Assembly: GCA_027489175.1 (NCBI GenBank)
Contig: JAIYAE010000027.1
Location: 1-64,000 of the forward strand
Length of the DNA stretch: 64,000 nt
DNA from: Rhodobacter sp.
Lineage (GTDB): Bacteria > Pseudomonadota > Alphaproteobacteria > Rhodobacterales > Rhodobacteraceae
Reading direction: 5' to 3'
Position numbers and translations under genes: made by a program. Shown in pieces: positions 26,042-35,590 of the stretch (positions within the stretch are counted from its first letter, which is position 1; each line of letters opens with the position of its first letter). Under the pieces are notes generated by a model that worked only from the letters and a program-made list of their open reading frames with translations, was not told where the DNA came from and ran no database searches.

Positions 26042-26707
26042 TTAGAAATCCAGATCGGCATAATGCGCCGACGGCGGAAAGCCCGAGATCTGGTCCGCCA
26101 ACAGGGGCCGGAACGAAGGCCGCGACTTGATCTTGGCATACCAGTCCTTCAACACCGCATGCCGGTGCCAATCCACGTCGCTGATGTAATCCAGGCAGCT
26201 CAGATGCGCGGCAGCGGTGAAATCGGCCAGGGTCATCTCATTCCCGGCCAGCCACCGCCGCTGGTCCAAGAGCCAGGCCATGTAATCAAGGTGATACTTG
26301 ATCCGGGCCGACCCCAGCTTCACGTTCTTCGAATCCGGATAGCCCTGGCCGGTGACCTTCTTGTTCACCCGCTCGTACAGCAGCTTCGACGTCACTTCGT
26401 TGTGGAACTTGTCGTCGAACCAGGCACAAAGGCGGCGCACTTCATAGCGGCCATCGGCACTGCGCGGCATGAGGGGCGGCTCGGGGGCGATCTCTTCGAT
26501 GTATTCGCAGATCGCTTGGCTTTCGCTCATCGTGCGGGTGCCCATCTTCAGGATCGGCACTTTCCCGGCCGGGTTCCGGCGCAGGAAATCGGGCGTCGGC
26601 TCCCAATAGCGTTCCTCGACCAGCTCCACCTCAATCTTCTTTTCCGCCAGCGTCAGCCGGACCTTGCGGCAGAAGGGCGAGAGGGGGACATGGTAAAGTC
26701 GGTTCAT
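26042..26707 (-). CDS. Glutathione S-transferase family protein
   Basis: An N-terminal thioredoxin-like domain ('YHVPLSPFCRKVRLTLAEKKIEVE', ~residues 4-27) with the cis-Pro/Ser-Glu glutathione contacts in 'VPILKMGTRTMSESQAICEYI', and an all-helical C-terminal domain ending 'LADFTAAAHLSCLDYI'. The 'SPFCRKVR' Cys/Ser position suggests a beta- or omega-like class. Start chosen at 26707 (MNRLYHV) after GAAAGGTG. Substrate unknown. Confidence 0.88.
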   Translation of the reverse strand: MNRLYHVPLSPFCRKVRLTLAEKKIEVELVEERYWEPTPDFLRRNPAGKVPILKMGTRTMSESQAICEYIEEIAPEPPLMPRSADGRYEVRRLCAWFDDKFHNEVTSKLLYERVNKKVTGQGYPDSKNVKLGSARIKYHLDYMAWLLDQRRWLAGNEMTLADFTAAAHLSCLDYISDVDWHRHAVLKDWYAKIKSRPSFRPLLADQISGFPPSAHYADLDF

Positions 26708-26775
26708 CGGGCAAACACCTTTCGATGCCTTCCTCATTGCCGCGATGGCCTGCGGAATTCAATCCCCTGTGCCGT

Positions 26776-27540
26776 TCAACCCTCGAAACAGGCGGATCGC
26801 CCGTCCGCCGCGATGGTTTCCGCGCCCGAGATGATGCTGCGGGTCCGGCTGCGGACAAAGCTGGAAGGATTGGCCGCATCGCGCCCCTTGGGGTCAGGCA
26901 GAACCGCCGCCAGTCGGGCAGCCTGCAACGCGCTCAGGTCCTTGGCGTCTACGCCAAAGTAGTGCTGCGCCGCCGCCTGTACGCCAAAGACGCCCTCGTC
27001 GAACTCGGCCACGTTCAGATAGACATGCAGCACCCGCTCTTTCGACCAGACGAGCTCCACCACCGGGGTCAGCACCGCCTCCATCGCCTTTCGCGCGTAG
27101 CTGCGGCCATGCCAGAGGAACACGTTCTTCACCACCTGCTGGCTGATCGTGCTCGCGCCGCGATTGCTGCCTTCCTCAATCGCCTGGCGGATCGCGGCCA
27201 TGTCAAAGCCCCAGTGGGTGCAGAAATTCGCATCCTCCGCCGCCACGGCTGACCGGCCCATGACCGGGGCAATCTCGTCCCAGGACACCCAATCCTTTTC
27301 AATCCCGCCCAGACGCCATGCTTCGCCCAACTGGTAAAGGTTGATCGGCGGCGGCAGAAAGCTGAACAGCAGGATCAGCACGGCATAGACCGCCGCAACC
27401 GCCCCCAAAGCGCGACCAACCCACTTCGCCACCAACCGCCACAAGCGCGGCTTTGGCGCGGGCGCATCCTCGGCCTTGGCCGCGCGCTTGCGTTTTGCCG
27501 GGGCTTTCTCAGCCGGGGTTTGGGCGGGTTTGTCGCTCAT
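26776..27540 (-). CDS. mtgA: Monofunctional biosynthetic peptidoglycan transglycosylase
   Basis: GT51 glycosyltransferase that polymerises lipid II into glycan strands in the periplasm. A basic cytoplasmic tail is followed by one membrane helix (~residues 40-60) and the catalytic domain with 'AAEDANFCTHWGFD' (catalytic Glu), 'RGASTISQQVVKNVFLW' and 'KERVLHVYLNVAEF'. The start is MSDKPAQ at 27540; the ORF track start is 12 codons earlier. No transpeptidase domain, about 254 residues. Confidence 0.94.
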   Translation of the reverse strand: MSDKPAQTPAEKAPAKRKRAAKAEDAPAPKPRLWRLVAKWVGRALGAVAAVYAVLILLFSFLPPPINLYQLGEAWRLGGIEKDWVSWDEIAPVMGRSAVAAEDANFCTHWGFDMAAIRQAIEEGSNRGASTISQQVVKNVFLWHGRSYARKAMEAVLTPVVELVWSKERVLHVYLNVAEFDEGVFGVQAAAQHYFGVDAKDLSALQAARLAAVLPDPKGRDAANPSSFVRSRTRSIISGAETIAADGRSACFEG

Positions 27541-27585
27541 CCGATGGGTTAGACGCGGGCCACCGCGCCCCGTCAAGAGTGGCGC

Positions 27586-28122
27586 TTACACCCGACCGCC
27601 GCCAAGCTGATCCTGTGGCCATTGCATCGGCGGGATCTTTTCCAGGAACTGTTTCAGGCCCGCCTCCGCCTCATGGCTGAGGGAGGTATGGATCACGCGG
27701 CCCTTTTCGCGGAAGGGTTCAAGGCGTTCCATCACCTTGTCGGTGGTGATCTTGCGGATCAACATGCCGACCGCAGCGCCCCCCTTGTCAAGGCTGTGGC
27801 CCACGTCGCGCAGAAAGCCGTCGTCAATGCCCACGTCGCTGAACTTGCCGGCAAGTGCGCCTGCGCCTGCCCCCACGGCCGCGCCGACCAGCGGGTTCAG
27901 GAACAGAAGGCCGATCAGCGTGCCCCAAAGCCCGCCCCCGATGGCCCCGCCCGTCGTCAGGTTGATCGACTGGTTCAGCGTGACCTTGCCCTCCGCGTCG
28001 CGGGTGACGACGACGACATCCTCCATCTCGATCAGATACTGCTTTTGCAGGCCCACCAGCGCCTCGGCGGCGGCAAAGGCGGTGGCTTCATCAGGGAAGG
28101 CGACGATGATGAGATCAGACAT
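27586..28122 (-). CDS. DUF1269 domain-containing protein
   Basis: The 178-residue protein begins 'MSDLIIVAFPDEATAFAAAEALVGLQKQYLI' and has a central Gly/Ala-rich hydrophobic hairpin (~residues 58-90), the usual layout of DUF1269 proteins of unknown function. ATG 28122 follows CGTGGAGGACACC. It lies downstream of gltB but behind a terminator, so it is probably independently transcribed. Confidence 0.85.
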   Translation of the reverse strand: MSDLIIVAFPDEATAFAAAEALVGLQKQYLIEMEDVVVVTRDAEGKVTLNQSINLTTGGAIGGGLWGTLIGLLFLNPLVGAAVGAGAGALAGKFSDVGIDDGFLRDVGHSLDKGGAAVGMLIRKITTDKVMERLEPFREKGRVIHTSLSHEAEAGLKQFLEKIPPMQWPQDQLGGGRV

Positions 28123-28149
28123 GGTGTCCTCCACGAAAGGGCAGGAAAG

Positions 28150-28173
28150 GGGCCGCTGCATCAGCAACGGCCC
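28150..28173 (-). terminator. Terminator after gltB
   Basis: Minus-strand stem GGGCCGTTGC / GCAGCGGCCC (one G-U pair) with loop TGAT, followed by CCTTTCC, located just after the gltB stop at 28212. Confidence 0.72.
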
Positions 28174-28211
28174 TTCCTTAGCACATCCAAAGCGGTTTGA
28201 GCAGACGATTC

Positions 28212-31200
28212 CTACTCAGCCGGCACCTTTGCCACTTCGTCGCTGAGGGGGTAGGGCAGGCGGCTGACCATTTCCTTCGGGCAGACCTGCAGGAAATTCC
28301 GCCGCTCGCTGTCCCAGTTGGCCAGGATACGTTCCCCGATCCGGCTGCCGGTTTCCTCGACATGCCGGGTGATCAGCGTCTTCAGCTGCAGCTCCCAATG
28401 CGGATGGCCGACGGCGAGGGGCAGGATGGTTTCCAGGTTCATGAAATCCTCGGCCACGCCCTTGGGGTCGTAGACATAGGCCATGCCCCCGGTCATCCCG
28501 GCGCCGAAGTTGGCCCCAATCCGCCCCAGCACCACCGCGACACCGCCGGTCATGTATTCACACCCGTTCGACCCGCAGCCTTCGACCACCACGCTGGCAC
28601 CGGAGTTGCGGACGGCAAAACGCTCCCCCGCCCGCCCGCTGGCGAACAGGAACCCGTCCGTCGCGCCATAAAGCACGGTGTTGCCGATGATCGTGTTCTC
28701 CTCCGCCTTCAAAGGCGAGGACATCAACGGCCGCACCGTGATCGTGCCGCCCGACAGGCCCTTGCCGACATAGTCGTTGGCGTCGCCCTGCACTTCCAGC
28801 TTGAGGCCCCGGACGCTGAACGCCCCCAAGGACTGCCCGCAGGACCCCGTCAGCTTCACCGTAAGATGGTCCGGCTGCAACGCGTTCCGCATCCCGAACT
28901 TCTTGACGATATGGCTCGACGCCCGCGTCCCGATGGTCCGCAGCGTGTTGCGCACCGCATAGGACAGTTGCATCTTCTCGCCATCCTCAAAGAACCGGTG
29001 CCCATCGCGGATGATGTCGGCGTCCAGCGTGTCCGGCACCGCATTTCGCGGCTTGGACCGGTCATAGGTGATCTTCTGCGACCCATCCACGCTGATCAGC
29101 ATCGGGTTCAGGTCAAGGTCATCCAGGTTGGCCGCCCCGCGCGAAACCTGCGTCAGCAGGTCCGCCCGCCCGATGATCTCATCCATCGACCGCGCGCCGA
29201 TTGACGCGAGAATCTCCCGCACCTCCTGCGCGTAGAAGGTGATCAGGTTCACCACCTTCTCCGCTGATCCGGTGAACTTGGCCCGCAGCGCCTCATTCTG
29301 CGTGCAGACACCCACCGGGCAGGTGTTGCTCTGGCACTGCCGCACCATGATACAGCCCATGGCGATCAGCGCCGCGGTGCCGATGCCGTATTCCTCGGCC
29401 CCGAGCATGGCCGCCATCACGATATCCCGGCCGGTGCGAAGGCCCCCATCGGTGCGAAGGGTCACCCGCTCCCGCAGGTTGTTCATCGCCAGAACCTGAT
29501 GCGCCTCGGTCAGGCCCATTTCCCACGGCAGGCCGGCATACTTGATGCTGGTTGCCGGCGATGCCCCCGTCCCGCCGTTGTGGCCCGAGATCAGGATCAC
29601 ATCGGCCTTGGCCTTCGCCACGCCCGCCGCGATGGTCCCGACACCCGAAGACGACACCAGCTTCACCGTCACCTTGGCGCGCGGGTTGATCTGCTTCAGG
29701 TCGTAGATCAGCTGCGCAAGGTCCTCGATGCTGTAGATATCGTGGTGCGGCGGCGGCGAGATCAGCGTCACCCCCGGAGTGCTGTGCCGCAGCCGAGCAA
29801 TCAGCGCCGTGACCTTCATCCCCGGCAGCTGGCCACCTTCCCCGGGCTTGGCGCCTTGGGCCACCTTGATCTCAAGTTCCTCACAGGCGTTCAGATATTC
29901 CGCCGTCACGCCAAAGCGCCCCGACGCGACCTGCTTGATCTTGGCAGACGGGTTGTCCCCATTCGGCTCCGGCACAAAATGCGCCGGGTCCTCGCCACCC
30001 TCACCGCTGTCAGACTTCGCCCCGATCCGGTTCATCGCCACGTTCAGCGTCTTGTGCGCCTCGGGCGACAACGCCCCCAGCGACATGCCCGGCGTCACGA
30101 ACCGCTTCCTGATCGAGGTGATCGACTCCACCTCCTCAATCGGCACCGGCTTGCCCAGCGTCTTGATGTCCAGCAAATCCCGCAGATGGATCGGCGGGTT
30201 CGCCCGCATCGCGGCGGAGTATTGCTTCCACAGGTCATAGCTCGCCCGGTCGCAGGCCGATTGCAGCATGTGCATCGTCTGCGCTTCCCAAGCGTGCTTT
30301 TCGCCCGACCGCCGCGCCTTGTAGAACCCACCAATCGGCAGCACGTCCGCCCCACCGCGCCAGCCGCGGGCGTGGACTTCCTCCAGCTTCTGTTCGATCC
30401 CGGTCAGGCCGATGCCGGAAATCCGGCTTTGCATGCCCGGGAAATACTCCGCCACCATCGCGCGCGACAGACCCACAGCCTCAAAGTTCAGGCCCCCGCG
30501 ATAGCTGGAGATTACGGAAATCCCCATCTTCGACATGATCTTCAGAAGACCCGCGTCGATGGCATCCCGATACCGCCGCATCGCATCGGTGAGGGAGCCT
30601 TCCAGCAGCCCCCGCTCAATCCGGTCAGCAATCGAATCCTGCGCAAGGTAGGCGTTCACCGTCGTCGCACCCGACCCGATCAGCACGGCAAAGTAATGCG
30701 GATCAATGCATTCCGCCGACCGCACGTTGATGCTGCAGAACGTCCGCAGACCCTTCCGCGTCAGCCAGGAATGCACGGCGCTGGTGGCAAGGATCATCGG
30801 CATCCCCACCTTTTCCGGCCCCTGATGTTCGTCGGTCAGGACCAGTTGCCCAGCGCCCGAGCGCACGGCATCCTCCGCCTCGGCCCGGATGCGTTCCAGC
30901 CCGACACGCAGGTCATCCAGCGACGGGCCGACCGGGAAGGTGCAGTCAATGAACGCCACCTGATCGCCGAAGCGTTCGACCATCACGTCAAACTCTCGGT
31001 TGGCGATGAAGGGGCTTTCCAGCACCAGAATCTCGGTTTGGCTGTTGTTCTCATCCAGCACGTTGCGCAGGTTGCCGAAGCGGGTCTTGAGGCTCATCAC
31101 CCGGCCTTCCCGAAGGCTGTCAATCGGCGGGTTCGTCACCTGGCTGAAGTTCTGGCGGAAGTAGTGCGACAGGGGGCGATAGATGTTCGACAACACCGCA

Positions 31201-32750
31201 GGCGGCGTGTCGTCGCCCATGCTGGCAACCATTTCCTTGCCGTCTTCGGCCATGGGCGCCAGAACCTGTTCCAACTCCTCAACCGTGAACCCCGCAGCGA
31301 TCTGGCGTTTGCGCAGCTCTGCCCCGGCAAAGACCGGCGTTTCCGGCACGTCCTTCAACAGCGCGTTCAGATCGACAATCTTGCCCACCCAGTCTGCATA
31401 GGGCTGGGCCGCGGCGAGTTTGTCTTTCATTTCAACGTCATGGTAAAGTTTCCCCTCTACCATATCGACGGCAATCATCTGCCCCGGCCCAAGCGCGCCC
31501 TTTTCGCGGATCGTACTTTCGTCCACCGGCACCATCCCGGCCTCGGACCCGGCGATCAGCATCCCGTCGCCGGTGACCACATAGCGCATCGGCCGCAACC
31601 CGTTGCGGTCAAGCCCGCCGCAAACCCAGCGGCCATCCGTCATTGCCAGTGCCGCCGGCCCGTCCCAAGGCTCGATGACCGAGTTGCAGTAGGAATACAT
31701 ATCCGCCCAGGCCTGCGGCATGTCGGTGGTCGCCTTGCTCCAGGCCTCGGGCACCAGCATGGTCTTGGCCAAAGGCGCCGACCGGCCAGAGCGAACCAGA
31801 ACCTCGAACACCGCATCCAACGCGCCCGAGTCGCTTGTCCCCGAGGGAATGATCGGCTTGATATCCTCCGCCGCGTCGCCAAAGTTGTTCGATGCCATCC
31901 GGATTTCGTGCGACTTCATCCAGTTGACGTTGCCCTTGAGGGTGTTGATCTCACCGTTATGGGCCAGCATCCGGAAGGGCTGCGCCAGCCACCACTGCGG
32001 GAAGGTGTTGGTGGAATAGCGCTGGTGATAGATCGCAAAGGCCGACTCGAACCGTTCATCCAGCAAATCTGGGTAGAAGACCGCCACCTGTTCGGCCAGC
32101 ATCATGCCTTTGTAGATGATCGACCGGCACGAAAGGCTGCACAAATACATGCCCTGGATCTGGCTGGCGATGGCGGCTTTCTCGATCCGCCGGCGAATGA
32201 TGTAAAGTTCGCGCTCAAACGCCTCGGCGTCGATGTCCTTGTCGCAGCGGATCAGGATCTGCTCGATCTCGGGGCGGGTGGCATTTGCCTTGTCACCAAG
32301 GACCGAGGTGTTCACCGGCACATGCCGCCAGCCGTAGATGTAATGCCCCATCCGCAGCACTTCGGCCTCGACGATGGTCCGGCAGCGTTCCTGCGCGCCA
32401 AAATCGGTGCGCGGCAGGAAGACCTGACCGACGGCGATCAGCTTGGCCATGTCCGGCTCATGCCCGGTGCGGCGGACCTGGTCATAGAAGAACTTGACCG
32501 GGATCTGCACATGGATGCCCGCGCCGTCACCGGTCTTGCCATCGGCATCCACCGCGCCCCGGTGCCAGACCGCCTTCAGCGCGTTGATGCCGTTCTCCAC
32601 GACCTTGCGGCTGGGCTTGCCACTGATGGAAACCACCAGCCCCACGCCGCAGGACGAATGTTCATCCTCGGCCTTGTAGAGGCCATTCGCATCCATCCAG
32701 GCGCGCTTGGCTTCTTCGGCGGCAACCCATGCGGCGTCATATTTGGTCAT
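28212..32750 (-). CDS. gltB: Glutamate synthase (NADPH) large subunit
   Basis: A 1512-residue enzyme making glutamate from glutamine and 2-oxoglutarate with GltD. The class II glutamine amidotransferase Cys follows a short propeptide ('EDEHSSCGVGLVV', Cys ~34). The central and FMN-binding domains carry 'SGEGGEDPAHF' and 'GHNGGTGASP', the [3Fe-4S] cysteines lie in 'CIMVRQCQSNTCPVGVC', and the C-terminal beta-helix GXGXG domain is complete. On the minus strand it lies downstream of gltD but with two unrelated small genes in between. Confidence 0.97.
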   Translation of the reverse strand: MTKYDAAWVAAEEAKRAWMDANGLYKAEDEHSSCGVGLVVSISGKPSRKVVENGINALKAVWHRGAVDADGKTGDGAGIHVQIPVKFFYDQVRRTGHEPDMAKLIAVGQVFLPRTDFGAQERCRTIVEAEVLRMGHYIYGWRHVPVNTSVLGDKANATRPEIEQILIRCDKDIDAEAFERELYIIRRRIEKAAIASQIQGMYLCSLSCRSIIYKGMMLAEQVAVFYPDLLDERFESAFAIYHQRYSTNTFPQWWLAQPFRMLAHNGEINTLKGNVNWMKSHEIRMASNNFGDAAEDIKPIIPSGTSDSGALDAVFEVLVRSGRSAPLAKTMLVPEAWSKATTDMPQAWADMYSYCNSVIEPWDGPAALAMTDGRWVCGGLDRNGLRPMRYVVTGDGMLIAGSEAGMVPVDESTIREKGALGPGQMIAVDMVEGKLYHDVEMKDKLAAAQPYADWVGKIVDLNALLKDVPETPVFAGAELRKRQIAAGFTVEELEQVLAPMAEDGKEMVASMGDDTPPAVLSNIYRPLSHYFRQNFSQVTNPPIDSLREGRVMSLKTRFGNLRNVLDENNSQTEILVLESPFIANREFDVMVERFGDQVAFIDCTFPVGPSLDDLRVGLERIRAEAEDAVRSGAGQLVLTDEHQGPEKVGMPMILATSAVHSWLTRKGLRTFCSINVRSAECIDPHYFAVLIGSGATTVNAYLAQDSIADRIERGLLEGSLTDAMRRYRDAIDAGLLKIMSKMGISVISSYRGGLNFEAVGLSRAMVAEYFPGMQSRISGIGLTGIEQKLEEVHARGWRGGADVLPIGGFYKARRSGEKHAWEAQTMHMLQSACDRASYDLWKQYSAAMRANPPIHLRDLLDIKTLGKPVPIEEVESITSIRKRFVTPGMSLGALSPEAHKTLNVAMNRIGAKSDSGEGGEDPAHFVPEPNGDNPSAKIKQVASGRFGVTAEYLNACEELEIKVAQGAKPGEGGQLPGMKVTALIARLRHSTPGVTLISPPPHHDIYSIEDLAQLIYDLKQINPRAKVTVKLVSSSGVGTIAAGVAKAKADVILISGHNGGTGASPATSIKYAGLPWEMGLTEAHQVLAMNNLRERVTLRTDGGLRTGRDIVMAAMLGAEEYGIGTAALIAMGCIMVRQCQSNTCPVGVCTQNEALRAKFTGSAEKVVNLITFYAQEVREILASIGARSMDEIIGRADLLTQVSRGAANLDDLDLNPMLISVDGSQKITYDRSKPRNAVPDTLDADIIRDGHRFFEDGEKMQLSYAVRNTLRTIGTRASSHIVKKFGMRNALQPDHLTVKLTGSCGQSLGAFSVRGLKLEVQGDANDYVGKGLSGGTITVRPLMSSPLKAEENTIIGNTVLYGATDGFLFASGRAGERFAVRNSGASVVVEGCGSNGCEYMTGGVAVVLGRIGANFGAGMTGGMAYVYDPKGVAEDFMNLETILPLAVGHPHWELQLKTLITRHVEETGSRIGERILANWDSERRNFLQVCPKEMVSRLPYPLSDEVAKVPAE

Positions 32751-32762
32751 GGCGTATCCCTC

Positions 32763-33206
32763 TCACTCACTGGCCAGCAGCGGGAATTTCTCCACACACT
32801 GCGCGCGCGTCAAAACTTGCCGATCCTCGCCCGCGAAGGCGTAGCTGTCGGGTTTCATGTCGATGTAGATCTCATTCGTCATCGTCAGGCCGCCGGCGTC
32901 GTCAAAAAGGCCGACCGGCAGTTCGACATTGCCGGAATAGGGCCCCTCTGCCGTGACCCGGAACCAGATCGCCGACCCGCACTCCCGGCACCAGGCCCGC
33001 TCGCCCCAGCCGGAAGACTGGCGCTTGGCGATATGCTCCGCCCCAACCCACTCCACGTTGCCCTCAGGCACCGTGATCCCCAAAAGGGCCGATCCCGTCC
33101 ACTTCCGGCACATCGGGCAGTGGCAGACACCGAAATTCGTGCCCGTCAGCACGGCCGTGAACCGCACCGCACCGCACAGACAGCCGCCGGACCGCTCAAG
33201 GCTCAT
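32763..33206 (-). CDS. GFA-family (glutathione-dependent formaldehyde-activating-like) zinc protein
   Basis: A 147-residue protein with the GFA Cys pattern: 'GGCLCGAVRF' (CxC), 'CHCPMCRKWTG' (CxxC), and 'CRECGSAIW' (CxxC). Members bind Zn; despite the name most have no proven formaldehyde activity. Its start overlaps the preceding hypothetical gene by 11 bp, and its stop lies 12 bp before gltB, so the three are likely co-transcribed. Confidence 0.88.
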   Translation of the reverse strand: MSLERSGGCLCGAVRFTAVLTGTNFGVCHCPMCRKWTGSALLGITVPEGNVEWVGAEHIAKRQSSGWGERAWCRECGSAIWFRVTAEGPYSGNVELPVGLFDDAGGLTMTNEIYIDMKPDSYAFAGEDRQVLTRAQCVEKFPLLASE

Positions 33207-33900
33207 CGCTGATCCTCCAGACCGGGGCCTCAGCCGTCAGCACGTCGCAGTCATACTTCGGTTGGGTATCAAGAAAGCCTTCCTCGCCCGGAAAGATAAA
33301 CTCCACCGGGCTGCCGTCGATCGGCAACCACTGGCCATCGCCCAGGTCGGTCTCTCCGGGGCCTGAGAAGAACAGCCGCCACTCGGCATGCAGATATTCG
33401 TTCCCCCGCGAACGGCGCAGGACATTGCCCATCACGTCGGATTCGATGAAGTCCACCTCGGTTTCCTGCAAGGTGATCCCGTCAATGACCACGCTTTTGC
33501 CGGTCAGCCGGTCATAGCCCTTGGCCCCGCTGGCGCTGCCGTCATCGCGGCTCATCCCGAAATCCCAGGTGTCGATGCCCGTCGCCAAAAGCTCGGTGAA
33601 GCTGGCACTATCGGCGCGCACCGGGTCCAGCACCTGCCGGACGGTCGGGTTCACGGTGTAGCTTTCAACCCACTGCCCCTCACTGTCGATGCGTGAGGTG
33701 AAGAAGAGCCCCTCCTGATCGAAATCCGCCCGCCACTGATCCCCCGGCGCATCGGCGCTGCACCGATAGTGGTTCGACACCCTGCAGGCCTTGGACTGCA
33801 CTGTCATGAAGACCTCACACCCCTCAGGCGCGGTCCATGTGCCGGCAAGCGCGGGCATCGCCAACGTTGCCAGACAAGCAAGGATCACAAACTTCTGCAT
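33196..33900 (-). CDS. Hypothetical secreted protein (234 aa)
   Basis: The start is placed at 33900 (MQKFVILACLATLAMPALAGTW), giving a clean signal peptide cleaved after ALA. The mature part has several Cys (e.g. 'GCEVFMTVQSKACRVSNHYRC') that may form disulfides in the periplasm. No catalytic motif recognised. It is embedded between gltD and the GFA gene on the same strand; its role beside glutamate synthase is unknown. Confidence 0.75.
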   Translation of the reverse strand: MQKFVILACLATLAMPALAGTWTAPEGCEVFMTVQSKACRVSNHYRCSADAPGDQWRADFDQEGLFFTSRIDSEGQWVESYTVNPTVRQVLDPVRADSASFTELLATGIDTWDFGMSRDDGSASGAKGYDRLTGKSVVIDGITLQETEVDFIESDVMGNVLRRSRGNEYLHAEWRLFFSGPGETDLGDGQWLPIDGSPVEFIFPGEEGFLDTQPKYDCDVLTAEAPVWRISDEP

Positions 33901-33992
33901 CGCCGTTACACCCTGAATCAGGTCACGCATCCTGACGCTTAACGTTTCCCTCGTTCTCAGTGCGTAGAGATGGAAGGAAGACGCGATAAAGA

Positions 33993-35429
33993 CTACTCCG
34001 CTGCCACTGCCCCGGTCTGGGACAAATAGCCAAGGATCGCCTCGGCTGCCTCGCGCCCGTCGCGGATTGCCCAGACCACAAGGCTTGCCCCGCGGACGAT
34101 ATCGCCCGCCGCATAGACACCCGGCAGGCTGGTTTCATGGGTGCGGAAGTCGGCCTTGATCGTGCCCCAGCGGGTCACTTTCAGCTCTGGCACGCCCCAA
34201 AGGGTGGGCAGCGCCTCTGGCTCAAACCCCAGGGCCTGAATGACCAGATCGGCGGGCTCGACATAGTCGGCCCCTTCGATGATCTCAGGCGTCTGGCGGC
34301 CCGTCGCATCCGGTGCACCAAGGCGCATCTTCTGCACCATCACGCCGTCAACCTCGACCCCGCCGGTAAAGCCCTTGGGCGCGGAAAGCCACACGAATTC
34401 AACGCCTTCTTCCTCGGCGTTCTGCACCTCACGCTGCGACCCCGGCATATTCGCCTTGTCGCGGCGGTAAAGGCACTTCACCGACAGCGCGCCTTGGCGG
34501 ATCGCGGTGCGGACGCAGTCCATCGCCGTGTCACCGCCGCCGATGACGACCACGCGCTTGCCAGAGGCGTTCAGCTCTCCGCTTTCAAACTCGGGCACGT
34601 CATCGCCAAAGCCGTGGCGGTTCGAGGCGGTCAGATAGTCCAGCGCCTTGACCACGCCTTTGGCCCCCACGCCGGGCGCTTCGATATCACGCGACTTGTA
34701 GACGCCCGTAGCGATCAGGACCGCGTCATGCTGGCCACGGATCGCGTCAAAGGTGATGTCGTCGCCGACGTTGCAATTGGTCACGAACTGGACGCCACCC
34801 TGCGCCAACTGGTCAATCCGTTGCATTACAACGGGTTTTTCCAGTTTGAAGCCCGGGATGCCATAGGTCAGCAGGCCACCCGCCCGGTCATAGCGGTCAT
34901 AGACCGTGACCTGCACGCCCTGCCGCCGCAGCACATCCGCCGCCGCAAGGCCCCCGGGCCCGGCGCCGATGATGCCCACGCTTTCGGTGCGTTCGGCATG
35001 GGGGCGGATCGGCTTGACCCAACCCTGCTCCCAGGCGGTGTCGGTGATGTATTTCTCCACCGCGCCGATGGTGACGGTGCCGTGGCCGGATTGTTCGATC
35101 ACGCAATTGCCTTCGCACAGCCGGTCCTGGGGGCAGATGCGGCCGCAGATTTCCGGGAAGGTGTTGGTGGCCTGGCTAACCTCGTAGGCCTCTTGCAGCC
35201 GGCCCTCGGCGGTCAGTTTCAGCCAGTCGGGGATGTTGTTGTGCAAGGGGCAATGCGACTGGCAGTAGGGCACACCGCACTGGCTGCAGCGCCCGGCCTG
35301 CTCGGCGGCCTTTTGTTCGGCGAACTCCCGGTAAATCTCATCGAAATCCTGCGCGCGCGAGGATGGGTCACGCTTCTCGGGCGTTTCCTTGCCCAAGGTC
35401 ACAAATTTCAGCATCTTCTGCGTGGCCAT
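33993..35429 (-). CDS. gltD: Glutamate synthase (NADPH) small subunit
   Basis: FAD/NADPH flavoprotein that passes electrons to GltB. The N-terminal [4Fe-4S]-binding Cys sets are 'CSQCGVPYCQSHCPLHNN' and 'CGRICPQDRLCEGNC'; the FAD Rossmann motif is 'GIIGAGPGGLAAADVL' and the NADPH motif 'VVIGGGDTAMDCVRTA'. Length 478 residues. The start (MATQKMLKFV) follows GGGAGGCGCAGCCT. The upstream region carries repeated GTCAGC/GCTGAC elements. Confidence 0.96.
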   Translation of the reverse strand: MATQKMLKFVTLGKETPEKRDPSSRAQDFDEIYREFAEQKAAEQAGRCSQCGVPYCQSHCPLHNNIPDWLKLTAEGRLQEAYEVSQATNTFPEICGRICPQDRLCEGNCVIEQSGHGTVTIGAVEKYITDTAWEQGWVKPIRPHAERTESVGIIGAGPGGLAAADVLRRQGVQVTVYDRYDRAGGLLTYGIPGFKLEKPVVMQRIDQLAQGGVQFVTNCNVGDDITFDAIRGQHDAVLIATGVYKSRDIEAPGVGAKGVVKALDYLTASNRHGFGDDVPEFESGELNASGKRVVVIGGGDTAMDCVRTAIRQGALSVKCLYRRDKANMPGSQREVQNAEEEGVEFVWLSAPKGFTGGVEVDGVMVQKMRLGAPDATGRQTPEIIEGADYVEPADLVIQALGFEPEALPTLWGVPELKVTRWGTIKADFRTHETSLPGVYAAGDIVRGASLVVWAIRDGREAAEAILGYLSQTGAVAAE

Positions 35430-35493
35430 AGGCTGCGCCTCCCATCGGATCTATCGGGAGCGCCTTCCTACAGCCCTTCGCTCCAGAATAAAA

Positions 35494-35576
35494 GTCAGCA
35501 TAGTTTACCTATTCGCAGGTTTTTTCCGGACTACGACAGGAAAGCTGACATTTTTCACCTGAAATAGGTCAGCATA
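35494..35576. promoter_or_regulatory. Repeated GTCAGCATA elements upstream of gltD
   Basis: GTCAGCATA occurs at 35494 and 35568 (74 bp apart, about seven helical turns), with an inverted GCTGAC at 35544. ACCTATT (35507) and AATAGGT (35563) form another inverted pair. The stretch is AT-rich for this genome and lies in the only gap that can drive gltD, so it probably contains its promoter and regulator sites. The regulator is unknown. Confidence 0.5.
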
Positions 35577-35590
35577 CGTTCCAGATCGGT

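Noticed and set aside
29499-33212. 1237-codon open frame on the plus strand opposite gltB
   Set aside because: It is an antisense shadow produced by the GC-biased codons of gltB; the translation is Arg/His/Pro-rich with no recognisable domain, while gltB is complete with all motifs.
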